In this document: piece by piece, positions 15,974-23,236 of the stretch
How the letters are laid out: each line of letters opens with the position of its first letter
How positions within the stretch are numbered: position 1 is the first letter of the stretch
Source of the DNA: Synechococcales cyanobacterium bin59.metabat.ball.084
GTDB taxonomy: Bacteria; Cyanobacteriota; Cyanobacteriia; Cyanobacteriales; Chamaesiphonaceae
Assembly (NCBI GenBank): GCA_013297675.1
Contig: JAAFHZ010000039.1
Coordinates: forward strand, 1 to 34,022
Direction of reading: 5' to 3'
Length of the DNA: 34,022 bases
Notes under the pieces: generated by a model
The model's input: the letters and a program-made list of their open reading frames with translations, nothing else
What the model was told of the DNA's origin: nothing
Database searches by the model: none
Made by a program: the position numbers and the translations under genes

Positions 15974-16263
15974 GGTAATTCTTGTACCAGCACATAGGGC
16001 TGGACAATAATTGCTCGAAACTTCTGTTGCGGGTTTTGGTGCCACTTCGCCAAATGGTCATTACTGGGTTTGGTAATTAACTGCTCCCCAATCCATCGAT
16101 CGACTTTGAGCGTATCATCTTGGGCGATGGCCACCCCCACATCTACCAAGTCCAAACCCTCATGGACAATTACTACGGCATCTTTTTGCAGTTGGGGTTT
16201 GAGCCAGTCTAGCTCAGCTTCATCAAGTAGTTCGGTTAGTTGGGCACGGAGTTCTGCTGACAT
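15970..16263 (-). CDS. DUF2288 family protein
   Basis: A 97-residue protein matching DUF2288, which is small, soluble and of unknown function. LLDEAELDWLKPQLQKDAVVIV, LDLVDVGVAIAQD and FRAIIVQPYVLVQE follow the family pattern closely. The frame is open upstream to 16353, but the start at 16263 (MSAELRAQ) matches the normal family length and avoids overlapping the divergent methyltransferase. Gene lies between two rightward genes and has no evident promoter. Confidence 0.85.
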   Translation of the reverse strand: MSAELRAQLTELLDEAELDWLKPQLQKDAVVIVHEGLDLVDVGVAIAQDDTLKVDRWIGEQLITKPSNDHLAKWHQNPQQKFRAIIVQPYVLVQELP

Positions 16264-16308
16264 AAATTTTTGGGGATATCCTGAAGTAAAAGCTACTGAG
16301 AAATAATT

Positions 16309-16986
16309 ATGCTCGATCGAGTGCTGGAACCAGAAGTAATGGACGATTGGCAAGAAGCCACAGCATATGATGCTATGGATTTTAGCGCAGTCAACCGCGA
16401 TTTTGCCTTAACGGCGATCGGTCTATACCCTCATGCGGTGCGGGTACTAGATATTGGCACTGGCACCGCCCAAATTCCGATTATCCTCTGCCAAGAAAAA
16501 TCTTGTTACCAAGTATTGGGTGTAGACATGGCGCAGTCCATGCTGATCTTGGGTCGCCGCAATATTGAAGCGGCGGGCTTGCTACAGCAAATTCGGCTAG
16601 AGCTGGCTGATGGCAAACGCCTGCCATATCCCAATTGGGAGTTTGACATGGTGATTTCTAATAGCTTGGTGCATCATCTGCCCGATCCCCAAAGTTTTTT
16701 TCAGGAAGTCGCCAGATTAGTGAAACCCAACGGTGCCGTCTTGATTCGAGATTTAATCCGTCCCGATAGTGTGGCGGAGATCGATCGGATTGTGACGGAG
16801 GCGGGCGACTATGGCCCTCGGCAAAACCAGCTTTTTCGGGATTCCTTAGCAGCAGCTTTCACTTTGGCTGAAATCCAAAATTTGGTGGCAGATGCTGGGA
16901 TGACCGATTATCAGCTTACTCAGACATCTGAGCGACATTGGACTTTGGCTATTCGTGGTGGAGGACATAATCGAGTGAGCAATTGA
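16309..16986 (+). CDS. Class I SAM-dependent methyltransferase
   Basis: A 225-residue Rossmann methyltransferase of the Methyltransf_11/25 type. Motif I is VLDIGTGTAQIPI (about residues 45-57), motif II is VLGVDMAQSMLILGRRN, and motif IV is FDMVISNSLVHHLPDP, followed by VKPNGAVLIRDLIRP. The substrate is not revealed, but the motif IV pattern resembles small-molecule and quinone methyltransferases. It diverges from DUF2288 with 45 bases between starts. Confidence 0.88.
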   Translation: MLDRVLEPEVMDDWQEATAYDAMDFSAVNRDFALTAIGLYPHAVRVLDIGTGTAQIPIILCQEKSCYQVLGVDMAQSMLILGRRNIEAAGLLQQIRLELADGKRLPYPNWEFDMVISNSLVHHLPDPQSFFQEVARLVKPNGAVLIRDLIRPDSVAEIDRIVTEAGDYGPRQNQLFRDSLAAAFTLAEIQNLVADAGMTDYQLTQTSERHWTLAIRGGGHNRVSN

Positions 16987-17142
16987 CCAAGTAAGCCACT
17001 TGGCTGAGAGGTGTTGATAAACCTTAGAAATTTAACTACGGTATCAATGAATTCATTTTTTAGCCCGTCTCTTGCTGATAGAAACCACTTTTTTCTTAAA
17101 CATTCTTAAACTTTTTTACTGTCTTTATTTCAAATAAGAATC
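16987..17142 (+). promoter_or_regulatory. Leader of the SGNH esterase gene
   Basis: 156 AT-rich bases without a gene. A spaced inverted repeat TTGATA (about 17013-17018) and TATCAA (about 17042-17047) is visible. I find no CRP-like site and no convincing ribosome-binding site before the ATG at 17143. Confidence 0.3.
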
Positions 17143-19635
17143 ATGGCTGACTCTATCTTCCCTGCTCCATCTGAAAACCCGATCGCAGCCCCTCTGCCCT
17201 CGTTAAATAGCTCAGATTTACCTGCTACCAATAGCAGCATTGCGCCCATTATTCTACAACAACCAATTGGGGCTGTCCGAGTAGAAAATGGTGGCATCGT
17301 ACCGTTAAATGCCTCGGCTCAAAATGCAGTAGATACTACGCCGGATCTCCTGCCACCGAAGCTAGATGTGTATTTAGTTGCTGATGATGGTTTTTCGGGA
17401 GGTGATAAAGTTACTAGTAAACCTGATATTACTGGCATGGTTTCAGATGATTTTGGGGTGAATAAGCTGCTGGGTAAGTTTGCTGACCAATCTACATTTG
17501 TCGATATTAAAAGCTTTTTACAGGCCGACGGCAAGTTCACGATCGATCAGCAAAAGCTCAATGAAATTAACGGTCAAGCCCTCATTGCAGGCTCCTATCA
17601 ATTTGAAGTCCAAGCTATAGACAAAGCTGGTAACGTGAATACCAAAGCTGTGCAGTTCACGTTAGAAAATCCCCTGCAATATTCTTATAAAGTCAATGAT
17701 AATACTATTACTACTGGCCAAGAATTAAATAAATTTAAATATACTGGCAACTGGAATTTGGCCAATGAATCCAATGCCTATGAGGGTAACTCTCACTGGA
17801 CAAATGATAAAAATGCCAGCTATGAAGTGAAATTTTATGGCTCCCAGGCAAAGTTGTTTAGTATTCATAATCCCTGGGGTGGCATTGCTGGAGTTAGTAT
17901 TGATGGCGGTGCCGAAAAACTAGTTGATACCTATGGCACTGATTGGAAAAACGCTGCGTTTTTCCAAAGTGAGGTATTGGCAACCGGTGAACACACGATC
18001 AGAGTGCGGGTGACAGGTCAAAAAAATGCCGCCTCCGGTGATCACATGATTTCGATCGATCGGTTAGAGGTGCTGGCTCCGGCTAGTAGTACTACCAGCT
18101 TGGCCGCTTGGCCTGCTAATACTGTTGCCGTGGCCAGTCCTAATAATTCAGCGCTGCTGTTTTCACCCTATGGTTGGGGTACGGTAGCCAATGGAGTGCA
18201 AACCAGTAATGCTGGCGCATATATTAAATTCCGCTTCAATGGCTCTCAAGCTACGCTGAACGTGGATACCAGCAACCAGACTTCTTTTCCGCTGCTAGAT
18301 GTATATGTAGACGGTAAACAAACTGGTGATCAGTTGTGGTTGAAAAATGCTACTAACGGCCAAATTCAACTCTTTGGTGGTGACAATGGTGATCATGATG
18401 TAGTGGTGTATTTCCGTCGTCGGGAGTTGTTTGATGGTACTAATCCCTCAGTAACTGCGGTGAAACAGCAAGATTGGCTTACCGATGCCGAGCATTTGCG
18501 AGTTACTGGGGTTGAGGTAAGTGGTGGCAGCGGCTTCTTAAATAATAATTTTGCCCGCAGCAAAACTGCTGTATTCTTCGGCGATAGCATCACTGAAGGT
18601 GGAGTGCAGACTTTTGAACCCAATGCTCCCGATCGACCTGCCAATTTTCCGTTTACCGATATTGTCAATAATTTCTCTTATAAAACCTACGCTGCCCGCT
18701 TAGGTGACTTACTCAATGTGGAATATGGCCAAGTGGGCTGGAGTGGTTCTGGTTGGGTACGCCCTTCTGCGCCTACAGGCAATCCACCGGTTTTGGATAG
18801 CTGGTTACGCTTTAATGGCCAAAGCAGCGCCCAGCGCAACTTTAATCCTCAGCCAGACTATGTTTTCATGAACCTGGGCACCAATGATATCCCCTTTAAT
18901 CCGGGCGAAAACAACATTAATTTCAATGTTACTGAAACTGCTTATACCTGGCTGAAAGATGCCCGCCAGCGCATTCCTGGCGCCGAAATTTTTGTGATTT
19001 ATCCATTTAATCAAACCAAGAATGCTGAGCTAAGACAGGGCATTGTGCGGTATCTCAATGAAAATCCTGGTGATACCAAAGTCCATGCCTTGAATCTGGG
19101 CGCTGAAGGTGCCAGAGGTTTAGTAGGGCCATACATTGCCGAGTTTGCGGTGGATAGTGTCCATCCTACAGCTAGCCGCCATCAACAGCTTGCGGGCTTA
19201 CTCTATGACCAAATCAAACCGATCGTGGGTGTCTCCTCTACGATTATCCAAGATACTAGCACTGCTTCGGCTACTGGTTTGAATACGGTAAAATACACTG
19301 GTTTGTGGCAGACTGAACCGCTATCGGGCAATCCAGCACGATATAGCTATCTTTCTAGCGATAATAATGCCACCTATGAGGTGACGTTTAGAGGCGATCG
19401 GTTCCGGCTCTTTGGCAACAAAGACAATGACAACGGCATTGCAGCCATCAGCATCGATGGCGGGGCAGAGGTCACTACTGATCTCTACAGTAGCAATCCT
19501 CTCAATGATGCCCTGTTATATCAAAGTGGCAGTCTGGGCAATGGTTTCCACACCATCAAGTTACGAGTAACTGGTCAGAAAAACACTAGTTCGATCGGAA
19601 GTACGATCGACATTGGTAAGCTAGAGGTTTTCTAG
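17143..19635 (+). CDS. Multidomain SGNH/CE2-like esterase, probably secreted
   Basis: An 830-residue protein. After a low-complexity start, residues about 70-178 resemble an Ig-like repeat. About 195-312 and 715-830 are two copies of one beta-rich module (shared YTG.W, ASYEV/ATYEV, ISIDGGAE, TIRVRVTGQKN / TIKLRVTGQKN), probably sugar-binding. The centre is a CE2-type beta domain (about 320-460) followed by an SGNH hydrolase (about 475-697): GDSITEG with Ser482, GWSGSGW, NLGTND, and DSVHPT with Asp671 and His674. The likely reaction is deacetylation or ester cleavage of a polysaccharide. No signal peptide is seen, so secretion may be by another route. It is not in an operon. Its last 15 bases overlap an antisense toxin remnant. 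Confidence 0.85.
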   Translation: MADSIFPAPSENPIAAPLPSLNSSDLPATNSSIAPIILQQPIGAVRVENGGIVPLNASAQNAVDTTPDLLPPKLDVYLVADDGFSGGDKVTSKPDITGMVSDDFGVNKLLGKFADQSTFVDIKSFLQADGKFTIDQQKLNEINGQALIAGSYQFEVQAIDKAGNVNTKAVQFTLENPLQYSYKVNDNTITTGQELNKFKYTGNWNLANESNAYEGNSHWTNDKNASYEVKFYGSQAKLFSIHNPWGGIAGVSIDGGAEKLVDTYGTDWKNAAFFQSEVLATGEHTIRVRVTGQKNAASGDHMISIDRLEVLAPASSTTSLAAWPANTVAVASPNNSALLFSPYGWGTVANGVQTSNAGAYIKFRFNGSQATLNVDTSNQTSFPLLDVYVDGKQTGDQLWLKNATNGQIQLFGGDNGDHDVVVYFRRRELFDGTNPSVTAVKQQDWLTDAEHLRVTGVEVSGGSGFLNNNFARSKTAVFFGDSITEGGVQTFEPNAPDRPANFPFTDIVNNFSYKTYAARLGDLLNVEYGQVGWSGSGWVRPSAPTGNPPVLDSWLRFNGQSSAQRNFNPQPDYVFMNLGTNDIPFNPGENNINFNVTETAYTWLKDARQRIPGAEIFVIYPFNQTKNAELRQGIVRYLNENPGDTKVHALNLGAEGARGLVGPYIAEFAVDSVHPTASRHQQLAGLLYDQIKPIVGVSSTIIQDTSTASATGLNTVKYTGLWQTEPLSGNPARYSYLSSDNNATYEVTFRGDRFRLFGNKDNDNGIAAISIDGGAEVTTDLYSSNPLNDALLYQSGSLGNGFHTIKLRVTGQKNTSSIGSTIDIGKLEVF

Positions 19636-19761
19636 GTCAGTATCAGGTATTCGCTGATTTGACTTGCCAGCTTCCTGGACGGTTAAGATATCATAGCCCA
19701 GTTCTCGCAAGCATTGAACGACAGGGTATGGGTATTGTTCATCTGCATATAACCGTTTCAT
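19621..19761 (-). pseudogene. Truncated DUF5615 (PIN-like) toxin remnant
   Basis: A 46-codon frame starts with ATG at 19761 and reads MKRLYADEQYPYPVVQCLREL then GYDILTVQEAGKSNQRIPDTD. This matches the first 40% of DUF5615 PIN-like toxins (normally near 110-120 residues), including the early acidic position and the VQEAG motif. The frame ends at TAG 19621-19623 inside the antisense 3' end of the SGNH gene, so the C-terminal catalytic part is absent. It lies 3 bases after the DUF433 stop, the usual antitoxin-toxin order. It is probably inactive. It was too short for a simple length filter. Confidence 0.7.
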
Positions 19762-19764
19762 TCA

Positions 19765-20106
19765 CTAAATTTCCTGATTCATCGATTCATCGTTATCTTT
19801 GATTTCTGCTTCAATTTCATCAGAAAAAGCAGCAGCATACGCCCAGGCATTGGCAATATCAGTGGCTGAGATAGTTGGATAACTGGTTAGCAAATCCGCT
19901 TCGCTATATCCAATACGTTTCGATTCAACTAAACCCCAGACAGTGATACGGGTGCCAGCAATGCAGGCACTACCGCCACAAACACCGGGCGTTTTTTCAA
20001 TACCTCGTCCAAGAATGGCTTTACCTTGAGATAAAAGCTGAACAGCTTGTATTTTTTCACTTTCCGAAAGAGCTAGTAACTGAGGTTCTAATTCTTTAAG
20101 AGTCAT
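19765..20106 (-). CDS. DUF433 family antitoxin
   Basis: A 113-residue protein. ILGRGIEKTPGVCGGSACIAGTRITVWGLVE is the DUF433 signature and the second half (YSEADLLTSYPTISATDIANAWAYAAA) is a helix-turn-helix-like segment. Members are generally antitoxins paired with DUF5615 PIN-like toxins, as the remnant here shows. The frame is open to an ATG at 20136, but the ATG at 20106 (MTLKELEPQ) starts the conserved part. Because its toxin is truncated, it may be an orphan antitoxin. Confidence 0.8.
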   Translation of the reverse strand: MTLKELEPQLLALSESEKIQAVQLLSQGKAILGRGIEKTPGVCGGSACIAGTRITVWGLVESKRIGYSEADLLTSYPTISATDIANAWAYAAAFSDEIEAEIKDNDESMNQEI

Positions 20107-20200
20107 GATTGAGCCAGGAATAAGTGTGATCACCATTCTAGCTTAGATACCATCTATTTGAATTCGTGCAGTAGTTCGATCTATTGGCAGCTTTGGCCAT

Positions 20201-20488
20201 CTAGTCTAGGCCATTATCAAACCAGGGTATCCTCCGATCCCATATTAGCGCCGCATTCATAGAATAATCTGCCAGAAGAACATAGTATTTTTGGGTTTGT
20301 TTTTCGGTCAGACACCATAAAATTAGTTTGCGGATAAATCTGGGGGTTAAAATTTCTGGGTCTGACCAGGGTTGTGTTTGAACTCGAAACCAGCCATGTC
20401 TGTTGGAGGGTAAGCCAGGAAAACGATTAAGAACATCTATGAAATAATATGGAGATCGATCATAATTTTTTTCGGTATTAATTTTCAC
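20201..20488 (-). CDS. Small hypothetical protein
   Basis: A 95-residue frame with a GTG start at 20488. I do not recognise the family. It is rich in aromatic residues (YYFIDVL, WFRVQTQPW, WDRRIPWFDN) and is globular rather than membrane-spanning. The frame continues upstream without a normal start codon through a hydrophobic stretch (SVLIFAFVTW) to a stop near 20520, so the gene may be 5'-truncated. It follows the TIR-like gene by 39 bases on the same strand and could belong to that unit. Confidence 0.4.
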   Translation of the reverse strand: MKINTEKNYDRSPYYFIDVLNRFPGLPSNRHGWFRVQTQPWSDPEILTPRFIRKLILWCLTEKQTQKYYVLLADYSMNAALIWDRRIPWFDNGLD

Positions 20489-20527
20489 CCAAGTTACAAA
20501 TGCAAATATTAAAACACTGAATTACTA

Positions 20528-20827
20528 TTATCGCCAGTCAGAAAATACTTGAGCATCAATGGTAATAATTGGCCTCATAAGTAACCTCCCAAGAAAAATC
20601 TCTAGCCAAACCCATGGTGATTTTTCGCTTGCTGGAGATACAAGAAGAACAATTAAGTTACAACGAAACAATGCCATCAATACAGCTAATTGTTGATGTT
20701 TTAAATTAGGCTCTTCAATAGCATGAATAAAAGGTTCAGATGTTTCAGACAAACGCTTGTGCAAGTTAGTTAACATTGTCATATTCACAAAACCATCTCG
20801 ACGAGAATAACTAACAAAAACATTCAT
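20528..20827 (-). CDS. Small TIR-like domain protein
   Basis: A 99-residue protein from the ATG at 20827. It begins MNVFVSYSRRDG, the canonical first beta strand and loop of TIR domains. It later has VVLLVSP-like LIVLLVSPASEKSPWVWLE, where Glu76 sits at the position of the NADase catalytic Glu. A further strand, PIITIDAQ, ends the protein. Full TIR domains are 120-150 residues, so this is a minimal form. The start overlaps the stop of the upstream three-TM gene (ATGA), so the two are probably co-translated. TIR proteins serve in phage defence and signalling; NAD cleavage here is inference. The same region also reads from an earlier ATG at 20857, which overlaps the TM gene more and is less likely. 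Confidence 0.65.
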   Translation of the reverse strand: MNVFVSYSRRDGFVNMTMLTNLHKRLSETSEPFIHAIEEPNLKHQQLAVLMALFRCNLIVLLVSPASEKSPWVWLEIFLGRLLMRPIITIDAQVFSDWR

Positions 20828-21393
20828 CTCCCAAATCGGTCTGAAAAAACCGCCCAAACAACTATATTTACAATAATTAAAAAAGCATAAGTCAGCATCG
20901 AAAGGTTAAACATAGCGTCAAACACCATTTTAGCCTGTTTTTTATTGATTCTTTCCGGCTCAATTATCTGGGAGCTATAAGGAATTTCCATTTTAGCCTG
21001 TTTTTTATTAATTCTTTCCGAGTCAATTGCTTGGGAACCATAAGGTATTTCCAATTGTTCTTTTTGTCGTTCCTTTATTTGTTCTACAATCACCTTCATT
21101 CTACCACGAGTCTTAACCTGATAATAAAAAGCTACAGAATCAAGAACCCAGAAGCATATAGGAATTACAAAGCCAGCAACAACCAATGCAAAGTCTAATT
21201 TATCATTTGTAAATCTTACTAAAAGAGTAAGAACCACAAATTCCGTGGTAATGCAAAATTTTTTGGTTTCAAAGCAAAAGCTGCTTATTTGGGAAACAAC
21301 TCCATGTAGTTGATCTATCAATTTCCAATCAAGCTCATCGTCAAGAGATTTAAAATACGGCTTTTTCTCAAAAGACTTTTGGGTGTTTGACAT
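20824..21393 (-). CDS. Three-TM membrane protein, partner of the TIR-like protein
   Basis: A 189-residue protein starting at ATG 21393 with GAGG five bases before. An in-frame ATG at 21426 lacks such a site. TM helices lie at about 46-62, 66-88 (LVVAGFVIPICFWVLDSVAFYY) and 161-183. The charged loop between helices 2 and 3 contains a perfect 21-residue tandem duplication (115-135 and 136-156), built on a 63-bp DNA repeat. I do not recognise the family, though two- or three-TM partners coupled to TIR genes are known as membrane-disrupting effectors or anchors. The following TIR gene starts in its stop codon (ATGA). Confidence 0.6.
   Translation of the reverse strand: MSNTQKSFEKKPYFKSLDDELDWKLIDQLHGVVSQISSFCFETKKFCITTEFVVLTLLVRFTNDKLDFALVVAGFVIPICFWVLDSVAFYYQVKTRGRMKVIVEQIKERQKEQLEIPYGSQAIDSERINKKQAKMEIPYSSQIIEPERINKKQAKMVFDAMFNLSMLTYAFLIIVNIVVWAVFSDRFGR
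20925..21050. repeat. 63-bp tandem duplication in the three-TM gene
   Basis: Copy 1 (20925-20987) and copy 2 (20988-21050) differ at only a few positions and start with CCATTTTAGCCTG. Being a multiple of three, the duplication keeps the frame and lengthens the cytoplasmic loop by 21 residues. The small number of differences suggests a fairly recent event. Confidence 0.85.
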
Positions 21394-21491
21394 AAGAACC
21401 TCATTATCAGAACAAACTAATAACATTTAGAATAGTTTATTATGATCAACATTTTCAATCAGGATTTCAAGGCGGAATGCTTAACGTGAAT

Positions 21492-23144
21492 TCAGGCTTC
21501 ATTATTTGGCATAAGACTATTATTAATCCATTCCAGAATCCGATCAGGATAACGCAGTATCGGCTGATTCGTCTCCAACAACCTCAACTCCAAAGCCGTC
21601 AAAGTCCGCGCCGAAATCATCGATCGACCATCATCTCCAGTAGTCTTAACCATCAACAACGAACCAACCTGAAGACAAGCCTGGGGCACCTCCTTCAACG
21701 CATCTACCAAAGAAGACACGGCCTCTACTTGATTCACTGTCACAGACACATCTTCACCATGAGGCTTGGGTATTACAACCGATTTACCTTCAGAAACACT
21801 ACGCGATCGAAACTCTCCATCCCTCGCCTGAACATTATTGAACAAAATCACAGTGGTCTGAGATTCACTCATTTTATAAATCGGTGCAGGCAAACCAGAG
21901 CGCTTCATTTCATCTCGCATTCTCCTAGTGCCCTCACTCAAAGCCCGCACAAACTCTGCCCCCCGCTCATCCCGCATCATCTTTAACCACTCAATCAACT
22001 TCGGATTACGGGGAGCCGAGTTTAACCGCATATCTTCCAACGAAAACTCCGCAGGCACATCCTGATCGCGCTGTTGCAAGCGCCCAGAATTTCTCACCAC
22101 AAAAGCATTGCGATAAGATTCACATTCAATAGGTAGCCCAATTGCATACTCCCGATGAGCCACCGCATTCACGATCGCCTCATCCACCGCAATCAGCGGA
22201 TACTCCGGCACCTCCAAAAATCCACCATCAAGATTTCTGGTTTGATAAAGCTTAAAAAACCCCGACTCCCTAAAAAAAGACCTGATATCTCGCACCTGCT
22301 TGGTGATTGACCCCGTAAACTTGCGATCGAACGTCGGCAAACCACGATCTGCGATATTCTCTACATCAGTCTCAAAGCGCAACAGCCGGATAAACGAGGC
22401 CGATGCAACTCGCTGTGGATTCGCCGCAAAAAACAGCATTCCAGCATTCGTGAAATTATAGCCATCACTACTGCGATTAATTGCCCCTACTTGATACAGT
22501 AACTCTTCGTCACTATATTCATAGCCAGAATCTTGTAAAAATACCTTCCGAAACTCTTGTACAACCTGTAGATCAAGATCTCTGACATCATAGACACAGC
22601 AATCTGCTTGCTCATAATCTACAACGCCTTTATCTCGTCGCAACTGCTCAAGCTGACTCTGATTCAGACAAATATTCTGAGATCCTTGCCTTGTCCAAAC
22701 ACGTGGATAATTTCCTAAAGTCTGACAAATTCGACGAGAAGTATATGGCACATAGATCAAGCAGATAAAATCCTGGTGACCAGCTTCATTAGTACATTCA
22801 AAGAACTTTGCTTGAGCCGCTTGATCAGACAAAAAATCATTAAATCCTGTTAACCGACTCCGCTGAGTATCCGATAAGTGGCTAACACCCTTGACCACTC
22901 CTTGAGCAGAAATCCCAACAACCAACAGGCTTCCTGATTTATTGGTATTCGCAAACGCCGAAATACATCCAGTGATTTGCTCCAAAACACCATCTAACTT
23001 TTTGGAGCTGACCAAACCATTCTCCCCTACACGGCCAGCTTCCTTGCGATCGAAAAACTGCCCCTCAAACTCCGTATCGTCTGAGGCAGTCAAAAAATCC
23101 CAATGTTGTTCAGGATGTTCAAAAACTGCTCTGGGGTCAGGCAT
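21492..23144 (-). CDS. AlbA_2/Schlafen-like and HATPase_c_4 protein
   Basis: A 550-residue protein. Residues about 20-155 resemble the AlbA_2 (Schlafen AAA_4) nucleic-acid-binding domain: FEGQFFDRKEAGRVG, ISAFANTNKSGSLLVVGI, and a middle RICQTLGNYPRVWTRQGSQN. About 310-400 resemble the HATPase_c_4 domain: AVDEAIVNAVAHREYAIGLPIE, then RNSGRL and NSAPRNPKLIEWL. This two-part architecture is common in RecG-related putative regulators and in some mobile and defence loci. I prefer ATG 23144 (MPDPRAVFE) over the longer TTG start at 23162, as neither has a clear ribosome site. The C-terminal 130 residues are not recognised. It precedes the TM/TIR pair on the same strand by about 100 bases, and could share a transcript. 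Confidence 0.8.
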   Translation of the reverse strand: MPDPRAVFEHPEQHWDFLTASDDTEFEGQFFDRKEAGRVGENGLVSSKKLDGVLEQITGCISAFANTNKSGSLLVVGISAQGVVKGVSHLSDTQRSRLTGFNDFLSDQAAQAKFFECTNEAGHQDFICLIYVPYTSRRICQTLGNYPRVWTRQGSQNICLNQSQLEQLRRDKGVVDYEQADCCVYDVRDLDLQVVQEFRKVFLQDSGYEYSDEELLYQVGAINRSSDGYNFTNAGMLFFAANPQRVASASFIRLLRFETDVENIADRGLPTFDRKFTGSITKQVRDIRSFFRESGFFKLYQTRNLDGGFLEVPEYPLIAVDEAIVNAVAHREYAIGLPIECESYRNAFVVRNSGRLQQRDQDVPAEFSLEDMRLNSAPRNPKLIEWLKMMRDERGAEFVRALSEGTRRMRDEMKRSGLPAPIYKMSESQTTVILFNNVQARDGEFRSRSVSEGKSVVIPKPHGEDVSVTVNQVEAVSSLVDALKEVPQACLQVGSLLMVKTTGDDGRSMISARTLTALELRLLETNQPILRYPDRILEWINNSLMPNNEA

Positions 23145-23236
23145 CTCAATTTCTGCACTCAAAACTCTATTGCTTTCAGTTTAACCTTAACAAGCCATTT
23201 AGCTTTGTATCTGGAGGTAGAATCACGATCCCTCAC

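Noticed and set aside
21477-21986. A 169-codon plus-strand frame opposite the AlbA_2/HATPase gene.
   Set aside because: It is His/Arg-rich with no known motif, and the minus-strand gene has two recognisable domains over the same bases.
20528-23144. The AlbA_2 and TIR genes as a known named defence system.
   Set aside because: No named system with this exact gene set is recognised; no cyclic-nucleotide synthase or argonaute is present. I report it as a possible pair only.
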